A stretch of DNA of 56,290 nucleotides from contig CAZKFN010000003.1 in assembly GCA_964552035.1 (NCBI GenBank), positions 1 through 56,290 on the forward strand, read 5' to 3'. The notes beneath the pieces are model-generated. The model was not told the DNA's origin. It did not search any database and saw only the letters and a list, made by a program, of their open reading frames with translations. Shown here piece by piece: positions 18,608 to 27,337 of this stretch. How positions within the stretch are numbered: position 1 is the stretch's first letter; each line of letters begins with the position of its first letter. The position numbers were made by a program, and so were the translations under genes. The stretch is from CAZKFN01 sp964552035 (GTDB taxonomy: Bacteria > Bacteroidota > Bacteroidia > Flavobacteriales_E > Vicingaceae).

Positions 18608-19117
18608 TTAACTCTTGGCAATTTCGTCAAAATCATAGCCCGCCCTAGCTAAAGTTCTTTTTGTTACTTCAAGTGCATATTCTGCTTCATTGTGAGGATG
18701 AACAGGAACTTCGGTTATTTTTTCTAATTTATCTATTATTTCAGCAGTTTCTGCTTGGGTCAACTTTTCTAAAACCTCATATAAGCCTCCCTCTTTCTCT
18801 TCGGCAAAATCATGTACATCCATGACGTGACTTAAAACTTTAATAAGCTCGGGAGTTGGAGGGTTTACCATAAGAGAAGTCAAAGCACCATGTTCTAGCC
18901 TAAATTGTTTAACCATTGGAAGATGCTTACCTCCATTGGCTTTTTTAGCATATGGGAAGAGAATGTTTTCCTCCATTTTAATATGTGTTAATAGACCTAC
19001 TCTAAATTGATGATATACTTCTTTAAGTACATTTTTGGGATCTGCAGTTGCCCGGCTAAATAATTCTTCAATTCTTCTATGATCCTTGGAAAGAAAATTA
19101 TATATAGGAGTGCTCAT
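18608..19117 (-). CDS. Hemerythrin-like domain protein
   Basis: 169 residues, all alpha. Expected iron ligands are visible as DHRRIEELF near residue 12, HIKMEENILFPY near 45, EHGAL near 73 and HDFAEEKEGGLY near 100, matching the four-helix HHE/hemerythrin bundle that holds a di-iron site. Such proteins bind oxygen or nitric oxide or repair iron centres; the role here is not set by context. No signal peptide. Confidence 0.88.
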   Translation of the reverse strand: MSTPIYNFLSKDHRRIEELFSRATADPKNVLKEVYHQFRVGLLTHIKMEENILFPYAKKANGGKHLPMVKQFRLEHGALTSLMVNPPTPELIKVLSHVMDVHDFAEEKEGGLYEVLEKLTQAETAEIIDKLEKITEVPVHPHNEAEYALEVTKRTLARAGYDFDEIAKS

Positions 19118-19223
19118 TATTCTATATTCTAAGTAAGATTGATTTTTTCACAAACTTAAGTGTAAAATAAAGATTTTAAGAATGTACTTATTGACTTCAT
19201 TTTATACAACTTAAAAAGTCTAG

Positions 19224-19231
19224 TATATTTG
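19224..19231 (+). promoter_or_regulatory. -7 element before the small membrane gene pair
   Basis: TATATTTG, exact fit to TAnnTTTG, 18 bases before the ATG at 19250. No proper -33 element was found. Confidence 0.35.
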
Positions 19232-19249
19232 CTGGTCGAATTTAAAGCG

Positions 19250-19477
19250 ATGATAGAGGGAAGCCAGAAAGAAGAAAGCCAAATTGAGTGTGAAGTCGAA
19301 AAAACTACTCCAAAGAGTAAAGGAAGTTCAAGAAAACAACCTGCTTTTTTTAACCACATGAAACATTCACGCTTCTTATTAATCAAAGCATTGTATTATC
19401 TTTTCTATTCCGTTTGGATGGTTGTTGTAGTTATAGGTTTGGCATTAGTATGGATTCTTTCTTGGCTGTTGATATGA
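19250..19477 (+). CDS. 75-residue single-span membrane protein
   Basis: Starts at the ATG at 19250; an upstream TTG (19229) in frame is less likely because it overlaps the -7 element. The first ~45 residues are polar and Lys/Glu/Ser-rich, then one or two hydrophobic helices fill residues 50-75, ending almost at the stop. The stop overlaps the next ATG by 4 bp (ATGA), arguing that both are real and coupled. No family is recognised. Confidence 0.6.
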   Translation: MIEGSQKEESQIECEVEKTTPKSKGSSRKQPAFFNHMKHSRFLLIKALYYLFYSVWMVVVVIGLALVWILSWLLI

Positions 19478-19887
19478 GAAAATTCCCTCTAGCTGTATTG
19501 CATACTTATTTTGTATTTTCTTTACTAATAGGAATAGCTGTTCTTTTTTTAAGGTATAAGGCTATAGCTGCACCAACTTGGGTTTATAGTTATCTAAATG
19601 ATTTTTTAATTATCCCTATTGTAGGGACTATTGCTTTAAATGCAGTTTGGATTTTTAAAAAAGACAAAACCATTCGTTTAAGCCCATTTTCAATTCTTAC
19701 TTTAGTGTTGATTTATAGCATATCCTTTGAATATTATTTACCCCAAATTACAAACTATTATGTAGCAGATGTCGGTGATGTTATTTGCTATGCAATGGGG
19801 GGAGTTGTCTTTTATATTTTACAAAAAATAGAAAGAGGGAAATACACATTTAGCTTTTTACGGAGCCGGGGTAATCATAATATGTGA
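19474..19887 (+). CDS. Small four-span membrane protein
   Basis: 137 residues from the ATG at 19474, chosen over an upstream in-frame Met at 19414 because it gives the ATGA overlap with the preceding gene and starts straight into a hydrophobic helix. About four membrane spans, with the polar turn EYYLPQITNYYVADVGDVIC before the last helix, a layout resembling VanZ-like or other small Bacteroidota membrane proteins, weakly. Its last 30 bp overlap the tail of the convergent secreted-protein gene. Function unknown. Confidence 0.72.
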   Translation: MRKFPLAVLHTYFVFSLLIGIAVLFLRYKAIAAPTWVYSYLNDFLIIPIVGTIALNAVWIFKKDKTIRLSPFSILTLVLIYSISFEYYLPQITNYYVADVGDVICYAMGGVVFYILQKIERGKYTFSFLRSRGNHNM

Positions 19888-20457
19888 ACGATGAGTGTTG
19901 GGATCCATTAGCCAAGGCATACCTGGTTCAGAAGGTCTTGTAGGTAATCCAGTTTCTTCTGCTGTCATATAAGGCTTGTAGAAAACATATCTCAATTTAG
20001 TATTTTCCAATTCTCCAGTTTCCATATTATAATCTTCTTCTTTAGCAGATAATACATAAACAGCTGCTGGAGTTGAGGGCATCTTTAAAATTCCATCATC
20101 AATTTCCTTTTTTCGAATTTCTCTTTTTTCCTTTTCTGATTTTCCTTCGGCAATTAAGGCTCTTCCACGTGCCATATAATCCTCCAACTCTATACTATAG
20201 CAAGCAACATTGAACCCCTTTTTATTAGGATCATCAGCTAAGCAAACAATGCCGTTGTTACCTTCTCTTAGTGTGATTAACTCTCCATTAGAATTATATC
20301 CAATCACTTTTGCATCTGCTCTATACATTTCTGGAGCAGCTAATAAAGTAGTTTCAATTTGAATAGTAGAGGAAGGAATTGGACTTTGTGCAAACGTTAG
20401 GCTAGTATTTAAGACATAAACAAAAAGCAAGCAAATAATAGAAGTATAGGTTTTCAT
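19858..20457 (-). CDS. Secreted protein of unknown function
   Basis: 199 residues from the ATG at 20457, giving a clean signal peptide (MKTYTSIICLLFVYVLNTSL, then TFAQ). A longer start at 20523 would place 22 extra residues before it. The mature part has no recognised domain; a central KSEKEKREIRKKEIDDGIL segment is charged and helical, and the end is Pro/Thr-rich. It probably sits in the periplasm. Converges with, and overlaps by 30 bp, the small membrane protein gene. Confidence 0.75.
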   Translation of the reverse strand: MKTYTSIICLLFVYVLNTSLTFAQSPIPSSTIQIETTLLAAPEMYRADAKVIGYNSNGELITLREGNNGIVCLADDPNKKGFNVACYSIELEDYMARGRALIAEGKSEKEKREIRKKEIDDGILKMPSTPAAVYVLSAKEEDYNMETGELENTKLRYVFYKPYMTAEETGLPTRPSEPGMPWLMDPNTHRSHIMITPAP

Positions 20458-20529
20458 AGGTATGTGGGTTAAAAATCTCTTTACTAAGATACAAAAACTA
20501 AGTACAACATTTAAATTATACAATGCTTA

Positions 20530-20562
20530 AAAATCAATACATAGCTAGAAAATCAATACATA
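20530..20562. repeat. 14-bp direct repeat, 19-bp period
   Basis: AAAATCAATACATA at 20530-20543 and again at 20549-20562, separated by GCTAG. It lies 73-105 bp before the start of the minus-strand secreted-protein gene, a possible regulator site (inference). Confidence 0.6.
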
Positions 20563-20615
20563 TTAACATCTGTGCGATTAAAAGTTTTTCCTGTAAAAAG
20601 CAAGGGGCTTTAAGC

Positions 20616-20649
20616 TTTGGCCTTAAAGGGTTGGATAAGATTATATTCG
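20616..20649 (+). promoter_or_regulatory. Orphan promoter-like site
   Basis: TTTG (20616-20619), a 22-base spacer and TATATTCG (20642-20649), one base off TAnnTTTG, followed by a GC-richer GCAGAGCGG stretch. No gene follows in the same direction for about 1 kb. Could start a noncoding RNA or be a remnant of a stable-RNA promoter. Confidence 0.35.
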
Positions 20650-21731
20650 CAGAGCGGTTTTTTGTTTCATTTTTTTGCAATGAAGAGAAGAAAACATTTA
20701 CAAATTCTAAATACAAAATTCTTATATACTGAAAAAACGACAATAAAGTTTGATTAAACTTAAGGTAAGTCATAAGTATTCAGATTAATATACATTTAAA
20801 TTTGCTTAGATTTATATTGTTTTATCCGACAACAATGATTATTATTCTTAGATCATTCTTTCTATATTCTCAAGAATCTTATTTTTCAAATCCTATATAG
20901 ATAATAAAGCTACTATTTAGTATTTTATAATGTTTTTGGTGTTCAATAAAACTGCATTGTTTTTACTTTTTGATTGTATGTAGTAGCTTAAATACTTTTA
21001 CCAAAAAGTAGATTTTTCTTTAAATAAAAAACATATAAATTCCTTAAACTACTTACTTTGTTGAGAGGGCTTGTGTAGGAAGAAGTTGTAGTTAAGTCAA
21101 TACAACTAGTATTAATGCATCTTATTTTAAACGATATTTCTTTAGACAGTTAAACTCATTTTCTTGCTAGTTAGTCGAATATGCATATGGCGAATTTATA
21201 CTTTACAAACTCTATAGCCTCTATAAACAACAGCTTAAATTAAAACCGTTGCTTTGTTTTTATAAAACTAACAATTTAAGGATAAATAAAGCTCATCTAA
21301 CTAACAACAATAAAAACTGATCTGTGGTAATCCTAAAAATGAAGAAATAGTTATTCTGAAATAACCATTATTTTACTAAAAGAAGGTTGTTGAAAAGGAG
21401 TTTTCTTTAAAATTATTAATTTGTTCTTTTCAATTAAACCTTCAAACACAAGTTGAAGATTTCAAGAATTGTATAATATTCACTAAAATCAGAGAACATA
21501 TTTATTTATCTAATTGAGCAATTGGTTGCATAAAACTATGACCCAGTTCGTCATTTCATAGTTGATATAATCAATCAAGTTACAAAAACCCACTCAAATA
21601 ATTGTTATTCTTAAAAAAAACAATATATTGGTCATGGGTTTAAAAGAAAGCAGAAAATTTAACATTTTTAAAAGGCTGTCCTTTAAAGTTCATAGTTTAT
21701 CATTCTTTTATTTTACTAAATCTATACTATT

Positions 21732-22307
21732 ATGAAGACACTACAAAAATCTTTTTTGTTCTTGTTAAGCATTTTGTTTTTTATTTCCTGTGATACCCCT
21801 ATTAAAGATAAGGAGGATCTTGAGGAAGAAGTTCTTATTTCTCTAGACGCCAATGCTGAGGAGGAAAAACACGATGAAGAAAAACACATCAGTAATTTTG
21901 ATGCTTTTGAAATTGCTTATCTTAATGATGAAATGGAAGAGGTATTAATATCAGAGCAAGAACTTTTAAATTTTGTCAAAAGATGGATGAATGTTCCTTT
22001 AGAGGTGAAGGCGGAACGAATTGATGTTATTAATAACAGCCCCTATCATAAAGATGCTATCCGAATAAAGATTCCTTCACATGCTCAATTTGCTATATTT
22101 ATTGAAAACTCGAAAGTACAAGAGGGGCGATATCTATTGACTCATAAGTTTGGAAGCTGTGTATTTAATGACTGCGAAAATTGTAGTTTAAAGATAAGAG
22201 AAGAAAGTATTCATTGTACTTCTTGTGATAAGGAAGAAGCAGATTGCTTCAAAAATCAATCCAATGAAGTTGATTTTAAAGGTTTTGATGCTTTGCTTTT
22301 TAGCTGA
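21732..22307 (+). CDS. Cysteine-rich lipoprotein of unknown function
   Basis: 191 residues. Signal peptide and lipobox end at FISC, so Cys20 should be lipidated. Then an acidic linker (EEEVLISLDANAEEEKHDEE) and a folded part from about residue 55. The C-terminal third carries six cysteines at 143, 148, 151, 162, 165 and 172, spaced CX4CX2C and CX2CX6C with a nearby His161, which could hold a metal or form disulfides. No family is recognised. It stands alone, flanked by long noncoding DNA on both sides. Confidence 0.78.
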   Translation: MKTLQKSFLFLLSILFFISCDTPIKDKEDLEEEVLISLDANAEEEKHDEEKHISNFDAFEIAYLNDEMEEVLISEQELLNFVKRWMNVPLEVKAERIDVINNSPYHKDAIRIKIPSHAQFAIFIENSKVQEGRYLLTHKFGSCVFNDCENCSLKIREESIHCTSCDKEEADCFKNQSNEVDFKGFDALLFS

Positions 22308-22733
22308 GTAGCTTAACGAATAAATGGAATTACAATTTACTTATTTGTATAGATGCATTTAATTTGCAGGCAATTATTATTTATGGCCATTTTGTTTTTA
22401 GCCTTTTAATAAATTAAACGAAGGAACAGCATGCATTTTGTTTCATATTAATCGCAAGGAAACTTTTTTTATTTAAGGATATACAATTTTGAAGCAAGCA
22501 AAATAATTATCATTCTTTTGATCAATGAAAGCTAGGTTAACGAAGAATAACCTATATTTTTTTTATTTTTGGACTAAATTCACACTCTCTAATCCTTTAT
22601 TGGCGGCTTTTATAGTAAAAAGTAGCAGAACAAATAAAAAAAACTATTTTGCTACTTGAAATAATTAAAAAATCTTGTACATTTGCATCCCTAAAAAAAG
22701 GGACAAATATTATATTGATTTATTTTAGAACTT
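22308..22733. other. 426-bp leader region of the ribosomal cluster
   Basis: No gene was found. The last 80 bp hold the rpsL promoter. A further -7-like TATTTTTG at 22564-22571 lacks a -33 partner. A small stem (CCCT/AGGG around 22689-22702) lies near the expected transcript start. Confidence 0.5.
22656..22685 (+). promoter_or_regulatory. Promoter of the str-S10-spc-alpha cluster
   Basis: TTG (22656-22658), a 19-base spacer and TACATTTG (22678-22685): exact consensus match. The start of transcription should fall near 22690, about 40 bases before the rpsL ATG. Confidence 0.7.
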
Positions 22734-23108
22734 ATGCCAACAATACAGCAACTTGTAAGAAAAGGTAGAACCAGAATAAAAGAAACGAGCAAATCTGCTG
22801 CTTTAGACTCATGTCCACAGCGTAGAGGAGTTTGTGTACGTGTGTATACAACTACACCAAAAAAACCTAATTCAGCGATGAGAAAGGTAGCTAGGGTTCG
22901 TTTAACAAATGGTAAAGAGGTGAATGCATATATTCCTGGTGAGGGACACAATTTGCAGGAACACTCTATAGTATTAGTTCGTGGAGGTAGAGTAAAGGAT
23001 CTTCCAGGAGTAAGATACCATATTGTAAGAGGTGCTTTGGATACTGCTGGCGTTGCAGATAGAACACAAAGAAGATCAAAATATGGTGCTAAAAAACCTA
23101 AAAAATAA
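22734..23108 (+). CDS. rpsL: 30S ribosomal protein S12
   Basis: 124 residues, normal length, with MPTIQQLVRKGR start and the conserved decoding-site loop TTPKKPNSAMRK, which has Lys as in streptomycin-sensitive forms. S12 sits at the A-site of the 30S subunit. First gene of the large ribosomal cluster, 21 bp before rpsG. Confidence 0.98.
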   Translation: MPTIQQLVRKGRTRIKETSKSAALDSCPQRRGVCVRVYTTTPKKPNSAMRKVARVRLTNGKEVNAYIPGEGHNLQEHSIVLVRGGRVKDLPGVRYHIVRGALDTAGVADRTQRRSKYGAKKPKK

Positions 23109-23129
23109 AATTGTTCTTAAGTAGAAAAC

Positions 23130-23597
23130 ATGAGAAAGAGTAAAGCTAAAAAAAGACCATTACTTCCAGATCCAAAATTCAAAAGTCAAGAAGTAACACG
23201 TTTCGTTAACAATTTAATGCTTGATGGTAAGAAGAGTCTAGCATACAGTATATTTTATGATGCAATAGAAATTGTATCTCAAAAAGTGGAAGAAGGTGGT
23301 TTAGATACCTGGAAAAAGGCTGTAGAAAATATTACTCCACAAGTAGAGGTAAGAAGTAGAAGAGTTGGTGGTGCAACCTTCCAGATTCCTCAACCTATTC
23401 GTGAAGATCGCAAGGTGGCAATGGGGATGAAATGGTTAATTATTTATGCTAGAAGGCGCAACGAGAAATCTATGGCTGAGAGATTAGCTGCAGAAATTAT
23501 TGCTGCTTCGAAAGAAGAAGGTGCTGCTGTAAAAAAACGTGAAGAAACACATAGAATGGCAGAAGCAAATAAGGCTTTCTCACACTTTAGGTTTTAA
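23130..23597 (+). CDS. rpsG: 30S ribosomal protein S7
   Basis: 155 residues, full length. MRKSKAKKRPLLPDPKF opening, the central VGGATFQIPQPIRE segment and the EETHRMAEANKAFSHFRF end are family hallmarks. S7 nucleates assembly of the 30S head. Lies between rpsL and fusA as in the str operon. Confidence 0.98.
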   Translation: MRKSKAKKRPLLPDPKFKSQEVTRFVNNLMLDGKKSLAYSIFYDAIEIVSQKVEEGGLDTWKKAVENITPQVEVRSRRVGGATFQIPQPIREDRKVAMGMKWLIIYARRRNEKSMAERLAAEIIAASKEEGAAVKKREETHRMAEANKAFSHFRF

Positions 23598-23624
23598 AAT
23601 TAGTTAGAAGGAGAATATATTATA

Positions 23625-25733
23625 ATGTCAAAAAGAGATTTAAAATACACGAGAAATATTGGAATTGCTGCACACATTGATGCGGGTAAGACCACTACTA
23701 CTGAGAGAATTTTGTTTTATTCTGGAGTAAGCCATAAGTTAGGAGAAACACACGAAGGTTCTGCAACAATGGACTGGATGGATCAGGAGCAAGAGAGAGG
23801 AATTACAATTACTTCTGCTGCTACTACTGTTTTCTGGCCTTATAAAGGAAATGAGTATCACGTAAACATTATTGACACACCAGGTCACGTTGACTTTACG
23901 GTTGAAGTTAACCGCTCTCTTCGTGTTCTTGATGGATTGGTGTTTTTGTTTTCTGCTGCTGATGGAGTAGAGCCACAATCTGAAACAAACTGGAGATTAG
24001 CTAACAACTACAATGTTGCTCGTATAGGGTTTATTAATAAAATGGACCGCCAAGGAGCAAATTTTCTAAAAGTTTGTGGGCAAGTAAAAGATATGCTTGG
24101 AAGTAATGCACTTCCACTTCAATTGCCAATTGGTGCTGAGGAAACCTTTAGAGGAGTTGTTGACTTGGTAATGAATAAGGCTTTAATCTGGAATGATGCT
24201 GACTTGGGAATGACCTATGAAGAAATAGAGATTCCTGAAGATATGAAAGCAGAAGTTGAAGAGTATAGAGAAAAATTATTAGAAGAAGTAGCCGAGTTTG
24301 ATGATACTTTAATGGAAAAGTATTTTGAAGACCCTAATTCTATTACAGAAGAAGAAATTTTAGCAGCCTTAAGAGAAGCTACAATGTCTCTTAAAGTAAC
24401 TCCAATGGTATGTGGTTCAGCATATAAAAACAAAGGAGTTCAGGCAATGCTTAACTATGTTATGGAGCTTCTACCTTCTCCTATGGATACAGAAGCTATA
24501 GAGGGTATTAATCCAGAAACTAATGAAGCCGAAGAAAGGAAGCCAGATGTTAATGAACCATTTGCAGCTTTAGCATTTAAAATTGCTACCGACCCTTTTG
24601 TTGGTCGTCTTTGTTTTGTTCGTGCTTATTCTGGAGTTTTAGAATCTGGTTCTTATGTTTATAACGCTAGAACCGGGAAGAGAGAAAGAATCTCTAGAAT
24701 TTTTCAAATGCATGCCAAAAAGCAAAATCAAATTGACACTCTTCATGCTGGTGATATTGCTGCATTAGTAGGATTTAAAGATATTAAGACAGGAGATACA
24801 TTATGTAAAGAAGGTTATCCTATAGCTTTAGAGTCTATGGATTTCCCTGATCCAGTAATTGGAATTGCTATTGAACCTAAGACTCAAGCTGATGTTGATA
24901 AATTAGGTATGGCTTTATCTAAACTTTCAGAAGAAGACCCAACCTTAACCATTCATACGGATGAAGATTCTGGTCAGACCGTGTTAAGTGGAATGGGTGA
25001 ACTACATTTAGAAGTTATTATTGATCGACTTAAGCGTGAATTTAAGGTAGAATGTAATCAAGGAGCACCTCAAGTTTCTTATAAAGAAGCTATTCAAGGA
25101 ACAGTTGAACATAAAGAAGTTTATAAGAAACAAACAGGTGGTAGAGGTAAGTTTGCTGACATTGTTGTTACAATCAGTCCTGTTGATGATCCAGAGGCTC
25201 AAGGTTTAGAGTTTGTTAACGAAATTAAGGGAGGAAACATCCCAAGAGAATATATTCCATCTGTTGAGAAAGGCTTTAAAGATTCTATGGCGAATGGAGT
25301 ATTGGCAGGTTACCCAATGGATAGCTTAAAGGTTGTATTAAAAGACGGTTCATATCATGCGGTTGACTCTGATCAACTATCGTTTGAGCTAGCAGCTAAA
25401 ATGGCTTTTAGAGCAGCTATTCCTAAGGCACAACCAATATTATTAGAACCTATTATGAAACTGGAAGTATTAACTCCGGAAGAAAATATGGGAGATATTG
25501 TCGGTGATTTAAATAAACGTAGAGGTCATGTAGAAGGAATGAGTGATCGTTCTGGATCTAAAGTTGTAAAAGCAAAAGTTCCTTTATCAGAAATGTTTGG
25601 TTACGTAACAGATTTACGTACCATTTCTTCAGGACGTGCTACATCAACCATGGAGTTCTCACATTTTGAACCGGCACCGAAAAATATTTCAGATGAAGTT
25701 ATTGCTAAGGCAAATGGTAAAATAGAAGCTTAA
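23625..25733 (+). CDS. fusA: Elongation factor G
   Basis: 702 residues with all GTPase motifs: AHIDAGKT (P loop), the switch region GITITSAATT, DTPGH and NKMD. Domains II-V follow, with the domain IV tip region and domain V end intact. It drives translocation on the ribosome. A purine-rich GAAGGAG lies 13 bases before the ATG, one of few Shine-Dalgarno-like sites here. No tuf gene follows; the cluster runs straight on to rpsJ with 11 bp between. Confidence 0.98.
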   Translation: MSKRDLKYTRNIGIAAHIDAGKTTTTERILFYSGVSHKLGETHEGSATMDWMDQEQERGITITSAATTVFWPYKGNEYHVNIIDTPGHVDFTVEVNRSLRVLDGLVFLFSAADGVEPQSETNWRLANNYNVARIGFINKMDRQGANFLKVCGQVKDMLGSNALPLQLPIGAEETFRGVVDLVMNKALIWNDADLGMTYEEIEIPEDMKAEVEEYREKLLEEVAEFDDTLMEKYFEDPNSITEEEILAALREATMSLKVTPMVCGSAYKNKGVQAMLNYVMELLPSPMDTEAIEGINPETNEAEERKPDVNEPFAALAFKIATDPFVGRLCFVRAYSGVLESGSYVYNARTGKRERISRIFQMHAKKQNQIDTLHAGDIAALVGFKDIKTGDTLCKEGYPIALESMDFPDPVIGIAIEPKTQADVDKLGMALSKLSEEDPTLTIHTDEDSGQTVLSGMGELHLEVIIDRLKREFKVECNQGAPQVSYKEAIQGTVEHKEVYKKQTGGRGKFADIVVTISPVDDPEAQGLEFVNEIKGGNIPREYIPSVEKGFKDSMANGVLAGYPMDSLKVVLKDGSYHAVDSDQLSFELAAKMAFRAAIPKAQPILLEPIMKLEVLTPEENMGDIVGDLNKRRGHVEGMSDRSGSKVVKAKVPLSEMFGYVTDLRTISSGRATSTMEFSHFEPAPKNISDEVIAKANGKIEA

Positions 25734-25744
25734 TATTTAAAAGC

Positions 25745-26050
25745 ATGAATCAGAAAATACGCATAAAGCTTAAGTCATACGATTATAATCTCGTAGACAA
25801 ATCAGCAGAGAAAATTGTAAAAACAGTAAAATCAACGGGTGCTGTTGTTAGTGGACCCATTCCATTACCAACGCATAAAAGAATATACACTGTTTTAAGA
25901 TCTCCACACGTTAACAAAAAAGCTAGAGAGCAATTTGAGCTTTCTTCTTATAAACGTTTATTAGACATCTACAGTTCTACAACAAAAACTGTTGATGCGC
26001 TAATGAAACTTGAGTTACCAAGTGGTGTAGATGTAGAAATTAAAGTATAA
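25745..26050 (+). CDS. rpsJ: 30S ribosomal protein S10
   Basis: 101 residues, complete. The IRIKLKSYDYNLVDKSAEKI start and VSGPIPLPTHKRIYTVLRSP loop identify S10, which is part of the 30S head and in other bacteria also partners NusB in antitermination. First gene of the S10 part of the cluster. Confidence 0.98.
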   Translation: MNQKIRIKLKSYDYNLVDKSAEKIVKTVKSTGAVVSGPIPLPTHKRIYTVLRSPHVNKKAREQFELSSYKRLLDIYSSTTKTVDALMKLELPSGVDVEIKV

Positions 26051-26069
26051 ATTATAATATTTATTTAAA

Positions 26070-26681
26070 ATGCCAGGTTTACTAGGAAAAAAAATAGGAA
26101 TGACCAGTGTCTTCAGTGCCGAGGGAAAAAATATTCCATGCACAGTTTTGGAGGCCGGTCCTTGTGTTGTTACGCAAGTTAAAACAGTAGATTCTGATGG
26201 CTACGATGCAGTTCAGATTGCTTATGGAGAACGTAAAGAAAAACATACTTCTTCTGCTATGCAAGGGCACTTCTCAAAAGCGAAGACATCACCAAAACGT
26301 CACTTAATTGAAGTGAAAGATATGGGTGATGTTAAGCTGGGAGATGAACTAAAAGTAGACCTCTTTCAAGAAGGCGACTGGGTTGATGTAAGCGGCAAAA
26401 CAAAAGGTAAAGGATTTCAAGGATTTGTGAGAAGACATGGATTTGCTGGAAGTGAGCGTTCTCATGGACAACAAGGACAAGTACGTAAAGGAGGTTCTAT
26501 TGGAGCAGGATCTGACCCTGCTAGAATCTTTAAAGGAAAACGTATGCCAGGTCAAATGGGTAATACCAAAGTTACTATCCAAAATTTACAAGTAATTAAA
26601 GTTTATCCGGATAAAAACTTGATAGTAGTAAAAGGATCAGTACCGGGAGCTAAAGGTTCTACAATTTACATTAGAAATTAA
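26070..26681 (+). CDS. rplC: 50S ribosomal protein L3
   Basis: 203 residues. GLLGKKIGMTSVF start and the long extension loop FVRRHGFAGSERSHGQQGQV that reaches toward the peptidyl-transferase centre, including the Gln usually N5-methylated by PrmB. 20 bp after rpsJ and 19 bp before rplD. Confidence 0.98.
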   Translation: MPGLLGKKIGMTSVFSAEGKNIPCTVLEAGPCVVTQVKTVDSDGYDAVQIAYGERKEKHTSSAMQGHFSKAKTSPKRHLIEVKDMGDVKLGDELKVDLFQEGDWVDVSGKTKGKGFQGFVRRHGFAGSERSHGQQGQVRKGGSIGAGSDPARIFKGKRMPGQMGNTKVTIQNLQVIKVYPDKNLIVVKGSVPGAKGSTIYIRN

Positions 26682-26700
26682 AATACCGGAGGAAGATAAA

Positions 26701-27327
26701 ATGGAATTAAGTATTATAAATAGAGACGGTAAGGATAGCAAGAAGAAAGTAAAGCTTTCTGATAAGATTTACAGTATTGAGCCAAATGATCATGCTATTT
26801 ACTTAGATGTTAAACAACATTTAGCAAATCGTCGCCAAGGTACTGCTAAAACAAAAGAAAGATCTGAAGTAGTTGGAAGTACGAGAAAGATTAAAAAGCA
26901 AAAAGGAACAGGTACTGCTAGAGCTGGAGATATTAAGTCACCTATTTTTAAAGGTGGTGGAGTAGTTTTTGGTCCTAAACCTAGAGATTATTCTTTTAAA
27001 TTAAATAAAAAACTTAAAAGACTTGCTCGTAGATCAGCTTTTAGTTACAAAGCAAAGGATGGTTCCATACAAATCATCGAAGATTTAATTTTTGATCAGC
27101 CTAAGACAAAGGATTTTGTTGAGTTTTTAACGAATTTGAAATCCAACGATAAAAAAACACTTTTGATTGTTGCTGATTTAAATAAAAACTTATATTTGTC
27201 GTCCCGAAATTTGCAAGGGGTGAAAGTTATAAGTGCTTCAAGTGCAAATACTTATGATTTGATGAATGCGAAGAGCGTTTTGATTGCAGAAGGAGCTTTA
27301 AAGGAAATTGAAAATATTTTAAGTTAA
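26701..27327 (+). CDS. rplD: 50S ribosomal protein L4
   Basis: 208 residues. The exit-tunnel loop is visible as KQKGTGTARAGDIKSPIFKG and FGPKPRDYSFKLNKK. L4 helps form the tunnel narrow point. A GGAGG lies 10 bases before the ATG, unusual in this window. Directly followed by rplW. Confidence 0.98.
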   Translation: MELSIINRDGKDSKKKVKLSDKIYSIEPNDHAIYLDVKQHLANRRQGTAKTKERSEVVGSTRKIKKQKGTGTARAGDIKSPIFKGGGVVFGPKPRDYSFKLNKKLKRLARRSAFSYKAKDGSIQIIEDLIFDQPKTKDFVEFLTNLKSNDKKTLLIVADLNKNLYLSSRNLQGVKVISASSANTYDLMNAKSVLIAEGALKEIENILS

Positions 27328-27337
27328 TTTATTGGCC

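Larger units (their letters stand above)
20458..21731. other. 1.27-kb noncoding region
   Basis: No reading frame worth calling on either strand; the two 69-79-codon frames near 20523-20773 oppose each other and look like noise. It holds a 14-bp direct repeat, a promoter-like site, a 9-bp inverted repeat (20964-20972 with 21002-21010) and a 6-bp-stem hairpin near 21086. Otherwise simple AT-rich sequence. Long for this compact genome segment. Confidence 0.55.

Noticed and set aside
19229..19250. TTG start for the 75-residue membrane protein
   Set aside because: It overlaps the -7-like element and a normal ATG is present seven codons later.
20523..20773. Two opposing short frames (69 and 79 codons)
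   Set aside because: They overlap each other antiparallel, have no family likeness, no start context, and cover the direct repeat and promoter-like site.
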